DNA of 64,000 nucleotides from Mucilaginibacter geliditolerans (GTDB lineage: Bacteria; Bacteroidota; Bacteroidia; Sphingobacteriales; Sphingobacteriaceae): the NCBI RefSeq assembly GCF_014200495.1, contig NZ_JACHBY010000003.1:558001-622000 (forward strand), written 5' to 3'. A program made the translations under genes and the position numbers. A model generated the notes under the pieces. It saw only the letters and a list, made by a program, of their open reading frames with translations. It made no database searches and had not been told where the DNA came from. Within the stretch, counting starts at the first letter, position 1, and each line of letters begins with the position of its first letter. Shown here one piece after another: positions 55,204 to 62,492 of this stretch.

Positions 55204-55241
55204 CGGGGAAACCAGTACGGACTGTGAAACGCGAGGCTTTT

Positions 55242-55949
55242 TTAATTCCCAAATCCAATAAATATACCGGCATCCATAAAAACATTGTTGAGCTTTGGTA
55301 TGCCTTTTACTTTAACGCTATTAAAGCTAGTGCTTGGGTTATCCGGGTCAGAATCATCTGCAACATTATACCCATAACTCCATGAACCATCATTAAAAGG
55401 TATATAGCTAAAAGCAAAATAAAAACCGGGATTAACAGATACGCCCTTGCTTTTGCCGATACGGAAATGAAGATTATTGAAATAGTTTTTACTTGTTAAC
55501 CCTATATAAGTGGCATCGTAGTGTAATTCCAGATCCTGCCCCTGCTGGTCGGCAGTTGGTTTATAATTAACAGGGGAAAGATTTTTAAACCGGCCAAAAA
55601 AACCGCCAATATTAAACTCCAGGTAGGATGATATTTCACTTCGCAACGGGGTTAATCTTCTACCGGCGTATAATCCACCAACTCCATAGGGTGTAGGATT
55701 TGTAAAATGTATCCCGAACTCATAATTCCTGGTAATCGCGGTTAAATCGCCCTCAATGCTTATTTTACTAGTTATAGTCCGGTTATAGTTTGATGACGCC
55801 CAGTTATCAAATCCTGGATTGTTCATAATAGTTTGATGGGCACCAAATGAAAAAACAGCCATTTTGAATGGCGAATCATTAAAACTAAGCTGACTAAAGC
55901 CCCTGGTAAATATCAGCAGAAGAAAAAATACCAGAACGATCTTTTTCAT
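55242..55949 (-). CDS. Predicted outer-membrane beta-barrel protein
   Basis: 235 residues. Signal peptide (MKKIVLVFFLLLIFTRGFSQ), then aromatic-alternating strands (FKMAVFSFGAHQTIMNNPGF; YEFGIHFTNPTPYGVGGLYA; YFNNLHFRIGKSKGVSVNPG) and a C-terminal strand ending DAGIFIGFGN. The family is not recognised. It lies 204 bp after the TonB receptor gene on the same strand, with a hairpin between, so co-transcription is uncertain. Confidence 0.65.
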   Translation of the reverse strand: MKKIVLVFFLLLIFTRGFSQLSFNDSPFKMAVFSFGAHQTIMNNPGFDNWASSNYNRTITSKISIEGDLTAITRNYEFGIHFTNPTPYGVGGLYAGRRLTPLRSEISSYLEFNIGGFFGRFKNLSPVNYKPTADQQGQDLELHYDATYIGLTSKNYFNNLHFRIGKSKGVSVNPGFYFAFSYIPFNDGSWSYGYNVADDSDPDNPSTSFNSVKVKGIPKLNNVFMDAGIFIGFGN

Positions 55950-56071
55950 AAGGCTTAAAATTGATTAAATAAAGCTACAAATAACATTAACTAATTGATT
56001 ACAAGTAAAGTAAAATGAAAGTTACACAACTATACAAACAGGTAAAATTAGAGTTACAACTTTCTAAATTT

Positions 56072-56120
56072 ATTAACATGGGCCTTCTCCGTTCATTGCC
56101 CGGAAAAGACCCATGTTAAT
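56072..56120. repeat. Inverted repeat between TonB receptor and outer-membrane protein genes
   Basis: ATTAACATGGG (56072-56082) is perfectly inverted at 56110-56120 with a 27-nt loop. It lies 34 bp after the receptor stop (minus strand) and is not followed by a T-tract. Possible transcript-end or processing structure. Confidence 0.5.
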
Positions 56121-56153
56121 GACAATTCATTTTAACTGCCCTCTCTTATTCAT

Positions 56154-58637
56154 TTACTCTGCTGATGCTACTTTGTTACTGTTGCCCCCAAAGGGGAAAA
56201 TCAGTTTAAAGCTGATGTTTCTGCCCATGTTATAAATGCCCTGACTTTGTTTGGTTACGGTAGCCGGTGTGCCGTTATAGGCCAGGAAGTATTGTGCCAG
56301 GTTTAGGTGATCAGCATAGGCTACATTGGTCAGGTTGGTACAGTTCACATATAAGGCGCATATTGTTTTCCCCGTTTTTGGGTTAACAAAGTTGGTACCT
56401 ACTCCTGCATTAAATATGGTATACTGTGCCGAAGGGAGTTCGGTATAAAATGCACTGTAGACATTGTTCTGCGCCCAATCGTGCTGCATGCCAAATTTCA
56501 AATAAGTTCCTCTTAAAATCGAGTTGTGGCTATCATTCAACCTAAACTTCACTTCTGAGTTTAAATGCGGGGCCGGTATATAGGGCAGATGCTTTGTTGA
56601 ATCCGTCTGATTAGGGATATGGGAATAAATATAAGTGAAGCCGTTATCTATCTCCAGCCATTTTGTGGCGGCAGGATGAATATTTAAAAAGCCTGAAACA
56701 CCGGTTATGATCGCTGTATTGGTAGAAAGATATTGGTATATCGGAAATCCCCCGGAAAGAGAATCCGTACGGTTAGCAAATATGAAATTGCTGATATGGT
56801 TATAAAAACCGTCTGCTTCCACACTTACATCTTTGCCATCATAGCCGTAGGCTATATCTACCTGGTAGCCCTGTTCGGCTTTCAGGTTTATATTACCTAC
56901 TTCCACCAGGTTAGAGCCGATATTCAACCCGTTGCTGGTCAATTCATTAATTGCAGGGGCGCGGTAACTTTTTGAAACATTCAGTTTTACATAATTATTA
57001 TCCGGCAACTGGTACGATGCCCCAATGCTTCCTGAAAACCCGCTATAAGTGTTATTGAACCCCGTAAATTGTACCGCAGATCCGGGCGTTCCGGCTGGTA
57101 CAATATTGCCCGCGTCGTTCAGCGCCATGGGATCACCCACAAAATCTGTCCGGTCAAATCGCAAACCGCCGCTCAGTGTCAAATTCTTAAAATTCTTTTC
57201 CACTATAGCATAGCCGCCGATTTCAAAATTAGTATAGTTGGGTATTTCGTAGTCAGGTACATATGGTGGAGGCGGAGCAGCTCCGTTACGCTGAAATTCG
57301 TAAAGGCCGTTGATGCCGGTAGTTAGTTTCAAACCTGAACTATCGCCTGCCAGCTGGTATTTAAACGAGAAAGGGATATCGTTTACCAGCAAATTCCCCG
57401 AGCCAACACTCCCGGTATCAATATCATGATGAATGCTTCGGGTAAAGCCAACGTCCAGACCAAGACGCCCCTTGCCTATATTGAGACTATTTTGCCACCA
57501 GGCCTGGTATTCACCCAAACTTTTATCGCTGGCAATGTCGGCGTTATAAGATAAGAAATCAGACTTCGTAGGGTATATCTTTCCGTTCTGCGGAAAATCA
57601 AACATAAAGCGCCCTGTACTGTCACGGTTGCCGTCAGGTAATTCTATTCTGCGGTGCAAGGCACTTAGGGTAAGACGGGAATAGCCCCATGACCCGTTTA
57701 TTCCAAGCACTAACCGGGCGTTTACCTGGTTCCAGGCCGTGCCCCAAACATAGCCATCTTTAGGGTTGGAGTAACTGTGCGCTTCTTCACCACTCGCCTG
57801 CAAGCCCCATACAAAGCCATTATGATTCCCTGCTATATTTAAAGAGGTGCCCAGGTAACCGTTATTGGTATGATACTCCGTAAGCACACTTCCCAATACC
57901 GCCCCATTCTCAGGCAAAGGTGCTGATTTGAAACTGATCACACCTGCTTCGGCACTTGCGCCGTATTGTAATGAGGCAGGCCCACGGATAATCTCGGCCT
58001 CATGTACTGCATAAGGATCAATTAATATCCCATGATCGTCTCCCCATTGAAAATCCTCCTGTGGCACGCCATCCATCAAAGTCAATACCCTATCAAACCC
58101 CAAACCGTTAATTTGTGGTTTGGTGGTGCCGGAGCCTTCCGTAGTCGCATTAACACCGGGCAGTGAGGAAACCAGGTCGATTGCCGTATTGGCGACACCT
58201 TCACGGATCATTTTATTGGTCACCACAGTAATGGGTATAGTTGCGCGCTTCCGGGTAGTTGTGTTACCCAAAGCCGTTACCACAATATCTGAAAGTTCAT
58301 AATTGGAGGCGGAAAGTTTAAAATCTACCGAATAGGTGTTGCTCAGGTCCACTACTTTGGTTTCGCTGGCATAGCCTATCGCGCTTACCTGTATCAGGTA
58401 TTGCCCTTTAGGCAGTCGTTTCAGAAGATACATGCCATTTGCGTCTGTGCTTGTTGCTATATCTAAGTCGGGGATCGTAATGGTTACACCGGGCACAGGG
58501 TGGCCGGTGACTTTATTGGTGATTTTACCGGTGATTCTGCCATCGCCTGTAGTAGTTTTTGCTGCTGCAACCATTGTACCGGCAGCAAGAATCAGCAGCA
58601 TATAAAGCAGTTTTATAAATCGTAAATGAGTTTTCAT
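56154..58637 (-). CDS. TonB-dependent receptor
   Basis: 827 residues. Signal peptide to about 26, carboxypeptidase-regulatory-like domain (GRITGKITNKVTGHPVPGVT near 33-52), plug with LSDIVVTALGNTTTRKRATI near 115-134, DLVSSLPGVNATTEGSGTTK and EIIRGPASLQYGASAEAGVI near 213-232, then a barrel ending NMGRNISFKLIFPFGG and a short tail. The ligand is not readable. The two upstream genes encode Cys/His-motif proteins and the promoter carries a TTTAGAAT palindrome, so a metal or metal chelate is favoured (inference). Confidence 0.92.
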   Translation of the reverse strand: MKTHLRFIKLLYMLLILAAGTMVAAAKTTTGDGRITGKITNKVTGHPVPGVTITIPDLDIATSTDANGMYLLKRLPKGQYLIQVSAIGYASETKVVDLSNTYSVDFKLSASNYELSDIVVTALGNTTTRKRATIPITVVTNKMIREGVANTAIDLVSSLPGVNATTEGSGTTKPQINGLGFDRVLTLMDGVPQEDFQWGDDHGILIDPYAVHEAEIIRGPASLQYGASAEAGVISFKSAPLPENGAVLGSVLTEYHTNNGYLGTSLNIAGNHNGFVWGLQASGEEAHSYSNPKDGYVWGTAWNQVNARLVLGINGSWGYSRLTLSALHRRIELPDGNRDSTGRFMFDFPQNGKIYPTKSDFLSYNADIASDKSLGEYQAWWQNSLNIGKGRLGLDVGFTRSIHHDIDTGSVGSGNLLVNDIPFSFKYQLAGDSSGLKLTTGINGLYEFQRNGAAPPPPYVPDYEIPNYTNFEIGGYAIVEKNFKNLTLSGGLRFDRTDFVGDPMALNDAGNIVPAGTPGSAVQFTGFNNTYSGFSGSIGASYQLPDNNYVKLNVSKSYRAPAINELTSNGLNIGSNLVEVGNINLKAEQGYQVDIAYGYDGKDVSVEADGFYNHISNFIFANRTDSLSGGFPIYQYLSTNTAIITGVSGFLNIHPAATKWLEIDNGFTYIYSHIPNQTDSTKHLPYIPAPHLNSEVKFRLNDSHNSILRGTYLKFGMQHDWAQNNVYSAFYTELPSAQYTIFNAGVGTNFVNPKTGKTICALYVNCTNLTNVAYADHLNLAQYFLAYNGTPATVTKQSQGIYNMGRNISFKLIFPFGGNSNKVASAE

Positions 58638-58807
58638 ATAATTTTTAGTATAAGCATAACAGGGTTTCCGGTCATTGACCAGGAAAGCGTCGTCTTATTT
58701 TATGTTAAAGCAAAAGCGGATTGCCGACTGATTTTGCCGGCATAATTTGACAGCCTCAATAGCCGTTTAGCTCGTGTTATTGCCTGATAAGCATACCACG
58801 ATATGAC

Positions 58808-59194
58808 TTAAACCAGAGACTTGGGCGGTCTGAAAATTGAATCTAAATAATGGCTGGTATATTGATAATTTAAAATAGGAAAGCGGGTAACATCCTGGTC
58901 TGATAAAACAGGTTCCAAAAATGTAATGCTGAAAGGTTCCTGGAAAAAACTTACTTCCAACCGGGCGGAGCTTCCACGGGCTCCTTCTTTTTTTTCATTA
59001 TCCGCGGCCTGCCTCATCCTTCGCATAAAATAGCAATGCCCGTTGCAGTGCATACCCGGCTTGAACCTGTTAATACAAAGATGGGTTGCTATATATTGCT
59101 GATTGAGTTTAAATCCCACATATACAAACACCATGGAAAAATTCGCGATGAAAACCGCAAAGATCAGCAACCATATGGTAAGGCGTTTGAGCAT
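58808..59194 (-). CDS. Small CNGHCYFM-motif membrane protein (copy 1)
   Basis: 128 residues. One N-terminal membrane segment at about 5-28 (LTIWLLIFAVFIANFSMVFV), then NQQYIATHLCINRFKPGMHC and NGHCYFMRRMRQAADNEKK: Cys40, His49, Cys50, His53 and Cys54 cluster just outside the membrane. The tail ends SIFRPPKSLV. Collinear with the protein at 59452-59829, which has the same residues at the same positions. Related small proteins occur beside TonB receptors in other Bacteroidota; function unknown. A metal-binding role is inferred from the Cys/His cluster. Confidence 0.75.
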   Translation of the reverse strand: MLKRLTIWLLIFAVFIANFSMVFVYVGFKLNQQYIATHLCINRFKPGMHCNGHCYFMRRMRQAADNEKKEGARGSSARLEVSFFQEPFSITFLEPVLSDQDVTRFPILNYQYTSHYLDSIFRPPKSLV

Positions 59195-59235
59195 ATTTTA
59201 ACTTATCCCCGTTTAATTAATATCTGAATATCCTT

Positions 59236-59248
59236 AATCAGTTGATTA
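59236..59248. promoter_or_regulatory. AATCAGTTGATTA site between the CNGHCYFM genes
   Basis: Identical 13-mer to the auxiliary operator-like site at 28836-28848 beside the efflux TetR gene. Placed 42 bp upstream of the 59194 start. It may be chance in AT-rich DNA. Confidence 0.3.
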
Positions 59249-59451
59249 CCTTTAAAGTCATTATTATACGTATGCATATAGCTGTTGCAGCTATATGGGC
59301 GCACTCTTTTGAAATAATAAACTTATTGTTCCGTTTGAAATGATTTGTAATCAGCGCAACTATTCAGCCTGATTTAAACCAGTCTGTAATGCATTGAATA
59401 AAAATTGAAAAACTTGTGATGCCACCGGCAACACGTCCCTATTGAGGGTAA

Positions 59452-59829
59452 TCAAACGATTTTTGGCGGAAGTAAAATAGAATATGAACGGTGGATAATC
59501 TCCGGAGTTACTGTGTTTGGGTAAGTGATCTTCGGAGTTTCTTCTTTAAACGCAGGTATTGAGCTCTGCATTGCTACCGGAAGTGCTTCCTGGTAATGAT
59601 TTTGCTGATCGGCACGGTCCTGTTTTTTTTCGTTTTCCTGGGCCTCTTTAATCTTTCTCATGAAATAACAATGCCCATTACAGTGCATCCAGGGACGGCT
59701 CTTGTTAACGCAGAGGTTCTCGGCGATATATTTATGATTCAGCTCAAAACCGGCATATATGAAGAAGCGCGAAAAGTTGGAACTGATCAGCGCAACAAGC
59801 AAACATATGGCAATTGTCTTTTTGAGCAT
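59452..59829 (-). CDS. Small CNGHCYFM-motif membrane protein (copy 2)
   Basis: 125 residues. Membrane segment at about 4-27, then NHKYIAENLCVNKSRPWMHC and NGHCYFMRKIKEAQENEKK, with Cys40, His49, Cys50, His53 and Cys54 exactly as in copy 1. The linker after residue 70 is unrelated, but the tail again ends in a PPK motif (ILLPPKIV). First gene of the presumed operon: a -7 element lies 5 bp upstream and a 17-bp palindrome 50 bp upstream. Confidence 0.75.
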   Translation of the reverse strand: MLKKTIAICLLVALISSNFSRFFIYAGFELNHKYIAENLCVNKSRPWMHCNGHCYFMRKIKEAQENEKKQDRADQQNHYQEALPVAMQSSIPAFKEETPKITYPNTVTPEIIHRSYSILLPPKIV

Positions 59830-59834
59830 TTGCG

Positions 59835-59842
59835 CAAAGGTA
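59835..59842 (-). promoter_or_regulatory. -7 element of the CNGHCYFM/TonB receptor operon
   Basis: TACCTTTG on the minus strand, an exact TAnnTTTG match, 5 bp before the ATG at 59829. Confidence 0.5.
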
Positions 59843-59879
59843 ACAGATATTTAAACCTTAGTACCAAAAAGGTTTTTCT

Positions 59880-59896
59880 TTTAGAATCATTCTAAA
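59880..59896. promoter_or_regulatory. 17-bp palindrome, candidate metal-regulator operator
   Basis: TTTAGAAT-C-ATTCTAAA is a perfect 8-1-8 inverted repeat located at about -40 relative to the -7 element. It shares the TTTAGA half-site with the siderophore-receptor promoter at 35.5 kb. Fur-like control is inferred. Confidence 0.55.
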
Positions 59897-60127
59897 TAAC
59901 GTTGTCGTTTTATGATAAATTTCAGATTGAGCGAATAACTCATATCCAACCAAACAGTTAAAATTTTAAGATGTTTTTAAGCCCCTTGATACCTAAAAAT
60001 ACCTTTGTAACTATCTTATTATCAATATAATAATCACCATTTGACTAAGTTAAGAGTTTAGAACCAATCACCGAATAGACCACATTGCCGGATCAGGAAA
60101 CTTGAGGAGTTTGCACAATTTTGACAT
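59897..60127. other. Intergenic region left of the tRNA fragment
   Basis: 231 bp, AT-rich, no ORF with support. It contains the left copy of an imperfect direct repeat (60067-60113) whose partner lies at 60256-60294, on the other side of the tRNA fragment. Confidence 0.5.
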
Positions 60128-60161
60128 AAAAAAACGCTTAAACCAGATGATTTAAGCGTTT
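60128..60161 (-). terminator. Terminator downstream of the tRNA fragment
   Basis: AAACGCTTAAA (60132-60142) is inverted at 60151-60161; an A-run at 60128-60134 gives a T-tract on the minus strand. It is in the right place and orientation to end a tRNA transcript whose 3' end is at 60183. Confidence 0.8.
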
Positions 60162-60182
60162 GAGGAGTTTTGGAAACTCTTT

Positions 60183-60205
60183 GCGGAATGGACGGGACTC
60201 GAACC
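60183..60205 (-). other. tRNA 3'-end fragment (candidate attachment-site copy)
   Basis: On the minus strand GGTTCGAGTCCCGTCCATTC plus CGC is a T-loop (GTTCGAGTC) plus the 3' acceptor strand of a tRNA. Upstream of GG the pairing partner of the T-stem is lost (AAAT instead of a CGGG-like stem), and no anticodon or D arm follows. It is therefore not a gene but a 3' fragment, the classic footprint of integration at a tRNA 3' end or of a deletion. Confidence 0.7.
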
Positions 60206-60506
60206 ATTTCGATATAACGCTAAACAACAGGTATTTATAAAATCTAAAAACTATTAGTCACCGATTAAGACACCGGATAACTTGAGGTAATTTGAGTTGT
60301 TTTAAAGAACTTTCGTTAAATCAAATATACGAAAATGACTTGAATTGCCAGTTATAAATTTAAATTTATGTTATAAGTCGATGATCTTTAATAAGGATAA
60401 CTATAAATCACAAATGCAGGATGATATACATAAATATGCAAATCTGTAATTACATGAATTTGTATTTACATAATTATAGATCAGTGGATATATCCGCCAA
60501 AGCAAG
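60206..60506. other. AT-rich stretch between tRNA fragment and truncated ligD
   Basis: 301 bp with no supported gene. ORFs through it have no recognisable domain. It contains the right copy of the imperfect direct repeat (60256-60294). Confidence 0.5.
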
Positions 60507-62069
60507 GTATTTGATGCCAATGGCATTGACTTTTTTTCAGCAGCCGAACGTATGGGGCTGGAAGGCATTATCGCTAAAAAAGCCGACAGCGTTTACACCT
60601 CTGACTTACGCAGCAAGGAATGGCTGAAGGTGAAAGTGCAAAGGCGTCAGGAGGTGGTGATCGCGGGGTTTACAAAAAATGAAGGGACAGGCAAATCATT
60701 TAGTGCTTTAGTTCTTGGGGTCTATAATAATGGCGAATTGCAATTTGTAGGAAAAGTAGGTACGGGTTTTTCGGAGAAGTTGCAAAAGGAAATGATGAAA
60801 CAGTTCGAGCCGCTCATTTCCAAAAAAAGCCCGTTCGATTACGAAGTGGATGTCGATAAACCTACCCGATTCCGACCTAAGCGCATGGGTGCAAAACCAA
60901 CTTGGTTAAAACCGGAACTGGTTTGCGAAGTGGGCTTTGCTGAGGTCACGAGCGATGGAGTGTTCCGCCAAGCATCTTTTAAAGGAATGCGTATGGATAA
61001 AAAAGCAAAGGATGTGATTTTGGAAACTCCAGCAAATACCGAAGAAACAGTTACCGAGGCGGATGAAAAACCAACATCTAAAAGCACACTTAAGAAATCT
61101 GAACTCGCCTTAGCCCCGGTAAAAAATACCGAGCGTAAAACGCTGCTCAATCCAACCGAGGACACGCAAACAAAAAAAGTTTGCGGCCATGACTTGAAGT
61201 TTAACCATATAACTAAGTTGTACTGGCCCGAAGATAAGATTACTAAGGGTGAGATGCTCAATTATTATTACAAGGTTGGTGATTATATGATGCCATACCT
61301 CAAAGACCGGCCAATGTCATTAAACCGTTTTCCCGGTGGAATCCACGGCCAAAGCTTTTATCAGAAAAATGTAACCGATAAAGCGCCCGATTGGGCAAAT
61401 ACATTTGACCATGTAACAGACGAAGGAAAGGTCACTAAATATTTAGTAGGTACGGACGAAGCAAGCTTATTATGGATGGCTTCTTTGGGTTGCATTGAGA
61501 TAAACCCATGGTTCAGCCGCGCGCAAACACCCGATAATCCGGATTATTGCGTGATCGATCTTGACCCGGACAAACATACTTACGACCAGGTGGTGGAAGC
61601 GGCGCGGATCACTAAAGATATTTTAGACGCAATAGATGTTCCGTCCTATCCAAAAACATCCGGTTCTACCGGGATGCACATTTATATTCCGCTCGAAGGC
61701 AAATACACTTATCAGCAAAGCCAGCTATTCGCTAATATTATCGTCAAACTAGTTCATAAACAAATTCCAGACTATACAAGTTTAGAGCGTAGCATAGCTG
61801 CCCGTAAGGGTAAAATGTACCTCGACTTTTTACAGAACCGTCCGGGTGCTACTATTGCCGGGCCTTATTCTTTACGCCCAAAGCCCGGCGCAACTGTATC
61901 TACCCCGCTAAGCTGGGATGAGGTCAAGCCTGGTTTAACGATACAGCATTTTAATATTCATAATGCGTTGGACCGTTTTAGAGAAACAGGTGATTTGTTT
62001 AAAGGAGTGTTGGGAGAAGGAATTGATTTGGCTGAGACCCTAAAGAAATCACAAAGTGTGTTTAAATAG
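60507..62069 (+). pseudogene. ligD: 5'-truncated ATP-dependent DNA ligase D (LigD), polymerase domain intact
   Basis: Homology begins abruptly at about 60507 with VFDANGIDFFSAAERMGLEG, mid-way through the ligase domain; the frame is closed by TAG at 60477. Retained: ligase motif IV (EGIIAKK), motif V (WLKVKV), the OB-fold, a low-complexity linker and a full LigD primase-polymerase domain (DYCVIDLDPDKHTYDQVVE; SGSTGMHIYIPL; YLDFLQNRPGATIAGPYSLR). Lost: the phosphoesterase part and ligase motif I with the adenylated Lys. An internal ATG at 60552 could still yield a 505-residue OB-polymerase protein. Confidence 0.85.
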
Positions 62070-62116
62070 TTAAAGGGCAAGAAGGCAAGGTCCTTTTTTA
62101 TAGGTGTGAACAGGCG

Positions 62117-62338
62117 TTAGTGCAATAAAATAACCCACTGGTTATTTTCATTAAGCGCGTAGGTGAGCCCGTCGCTCATTTCAAAAACCTCCCGCCCATG
62201 CTTTTCGCTATGATAGCTTTTTACTTCCCGTACCGGGCCGCCGTTTTCACGACGAAGGTAAAGTAACAAGGCACTTAAATTGGGCGTGACATCCTGTAAG
62301 TGCTGGTATTCTCCTTCCCTAACAAATGCTGAACTCAT
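62117..62338 (-). CDS. Small hypothetical protein
   Basis: 73 residues from the ATG at 62336-62338 (MSSAFVREGEYQHLQDVTPN); a longer frame to 62380 is less likely. Soluble, ending TYALNENNQWVILLH. No recognised family. Convergent with ligD and divergent from a short ORF before the histidine kinase. Confidence 0.6.
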   Translation of the reverse strand: MSSAFVREGEYQHLQDVTPNLSALLLYLRRENGGPVREVKSYHSEKHGREVFEMSDGLTYALNENNQWVILLH

Positions 62339-62354
62339 GTTATTTATTAAATCA

Positions 62355-62492
62355 ATGGACAGTAAAACCAATAGGGCCAAAAAATGTTATGTTTGGATAA
62401 ATAAAAAATCAAAGATGGTCACCAGCAGAATAAAATATGAAAGCAGTTTGGTAAACCAATTAACCCTTACCGCTGATGATGCCGCGAAATGA
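62355..62492 (+). CDS. Very small basic hypothetical ORF
   Basis: 45 residues (MDSKTNRAKKCYVWINKKSK onwards), Lys-rich. It is divergent from the 62117-62338 gene with 16 bp between starts, and its stop overlaps the histidine kinase start by about 14 bp. No family recognised; could be spurious. Confidence 0.35.
   Translation: MDSKTNRAKKCYVWINKKSKMVTSRIKYESSLVNQLTLTADDAAK

Larger units (their letters stand above)
54410..55206 (+). mobile_element. RAYT-REP element
   Basis: The transposase gene is bracketed by a directly repeated two-hairpin unit: 54411-54465 on the left (GACAGTT hairpin, ATCATCCGGGG spacer, TTTCAGT hairpin, CCAGTAC) and 55151-55203 on the right. The right copy begins inside the stop codon of the transposase. 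The three extra hairpins occur only on the left. No target-site duplication or classical terminal inverted repeats were seen, as expected for a Y1 HUH-type enzyme. Confidence 0.75.

Noticed and set aside
60183..60260. Complete tRNA gene
   Set aside because: Only the T-loop and 3' acceptor strand match; the T-stem partner, anticodon and D arms and 5' acceptor strand are missing.
60421..60627. 68-residue ORF overlapping the ligD fragment
   Set aside because: It runs in a different frame through DNA whose other frame clearly encodes LigD residues (GIDFFSAAERMGLEG).
62280..62354. Longer start for the 45-residue ORF at 62280
   Set aside because: It would overlap the divergent gene 62117-62338 for 59 bp, and the added residues are simply its antisense.
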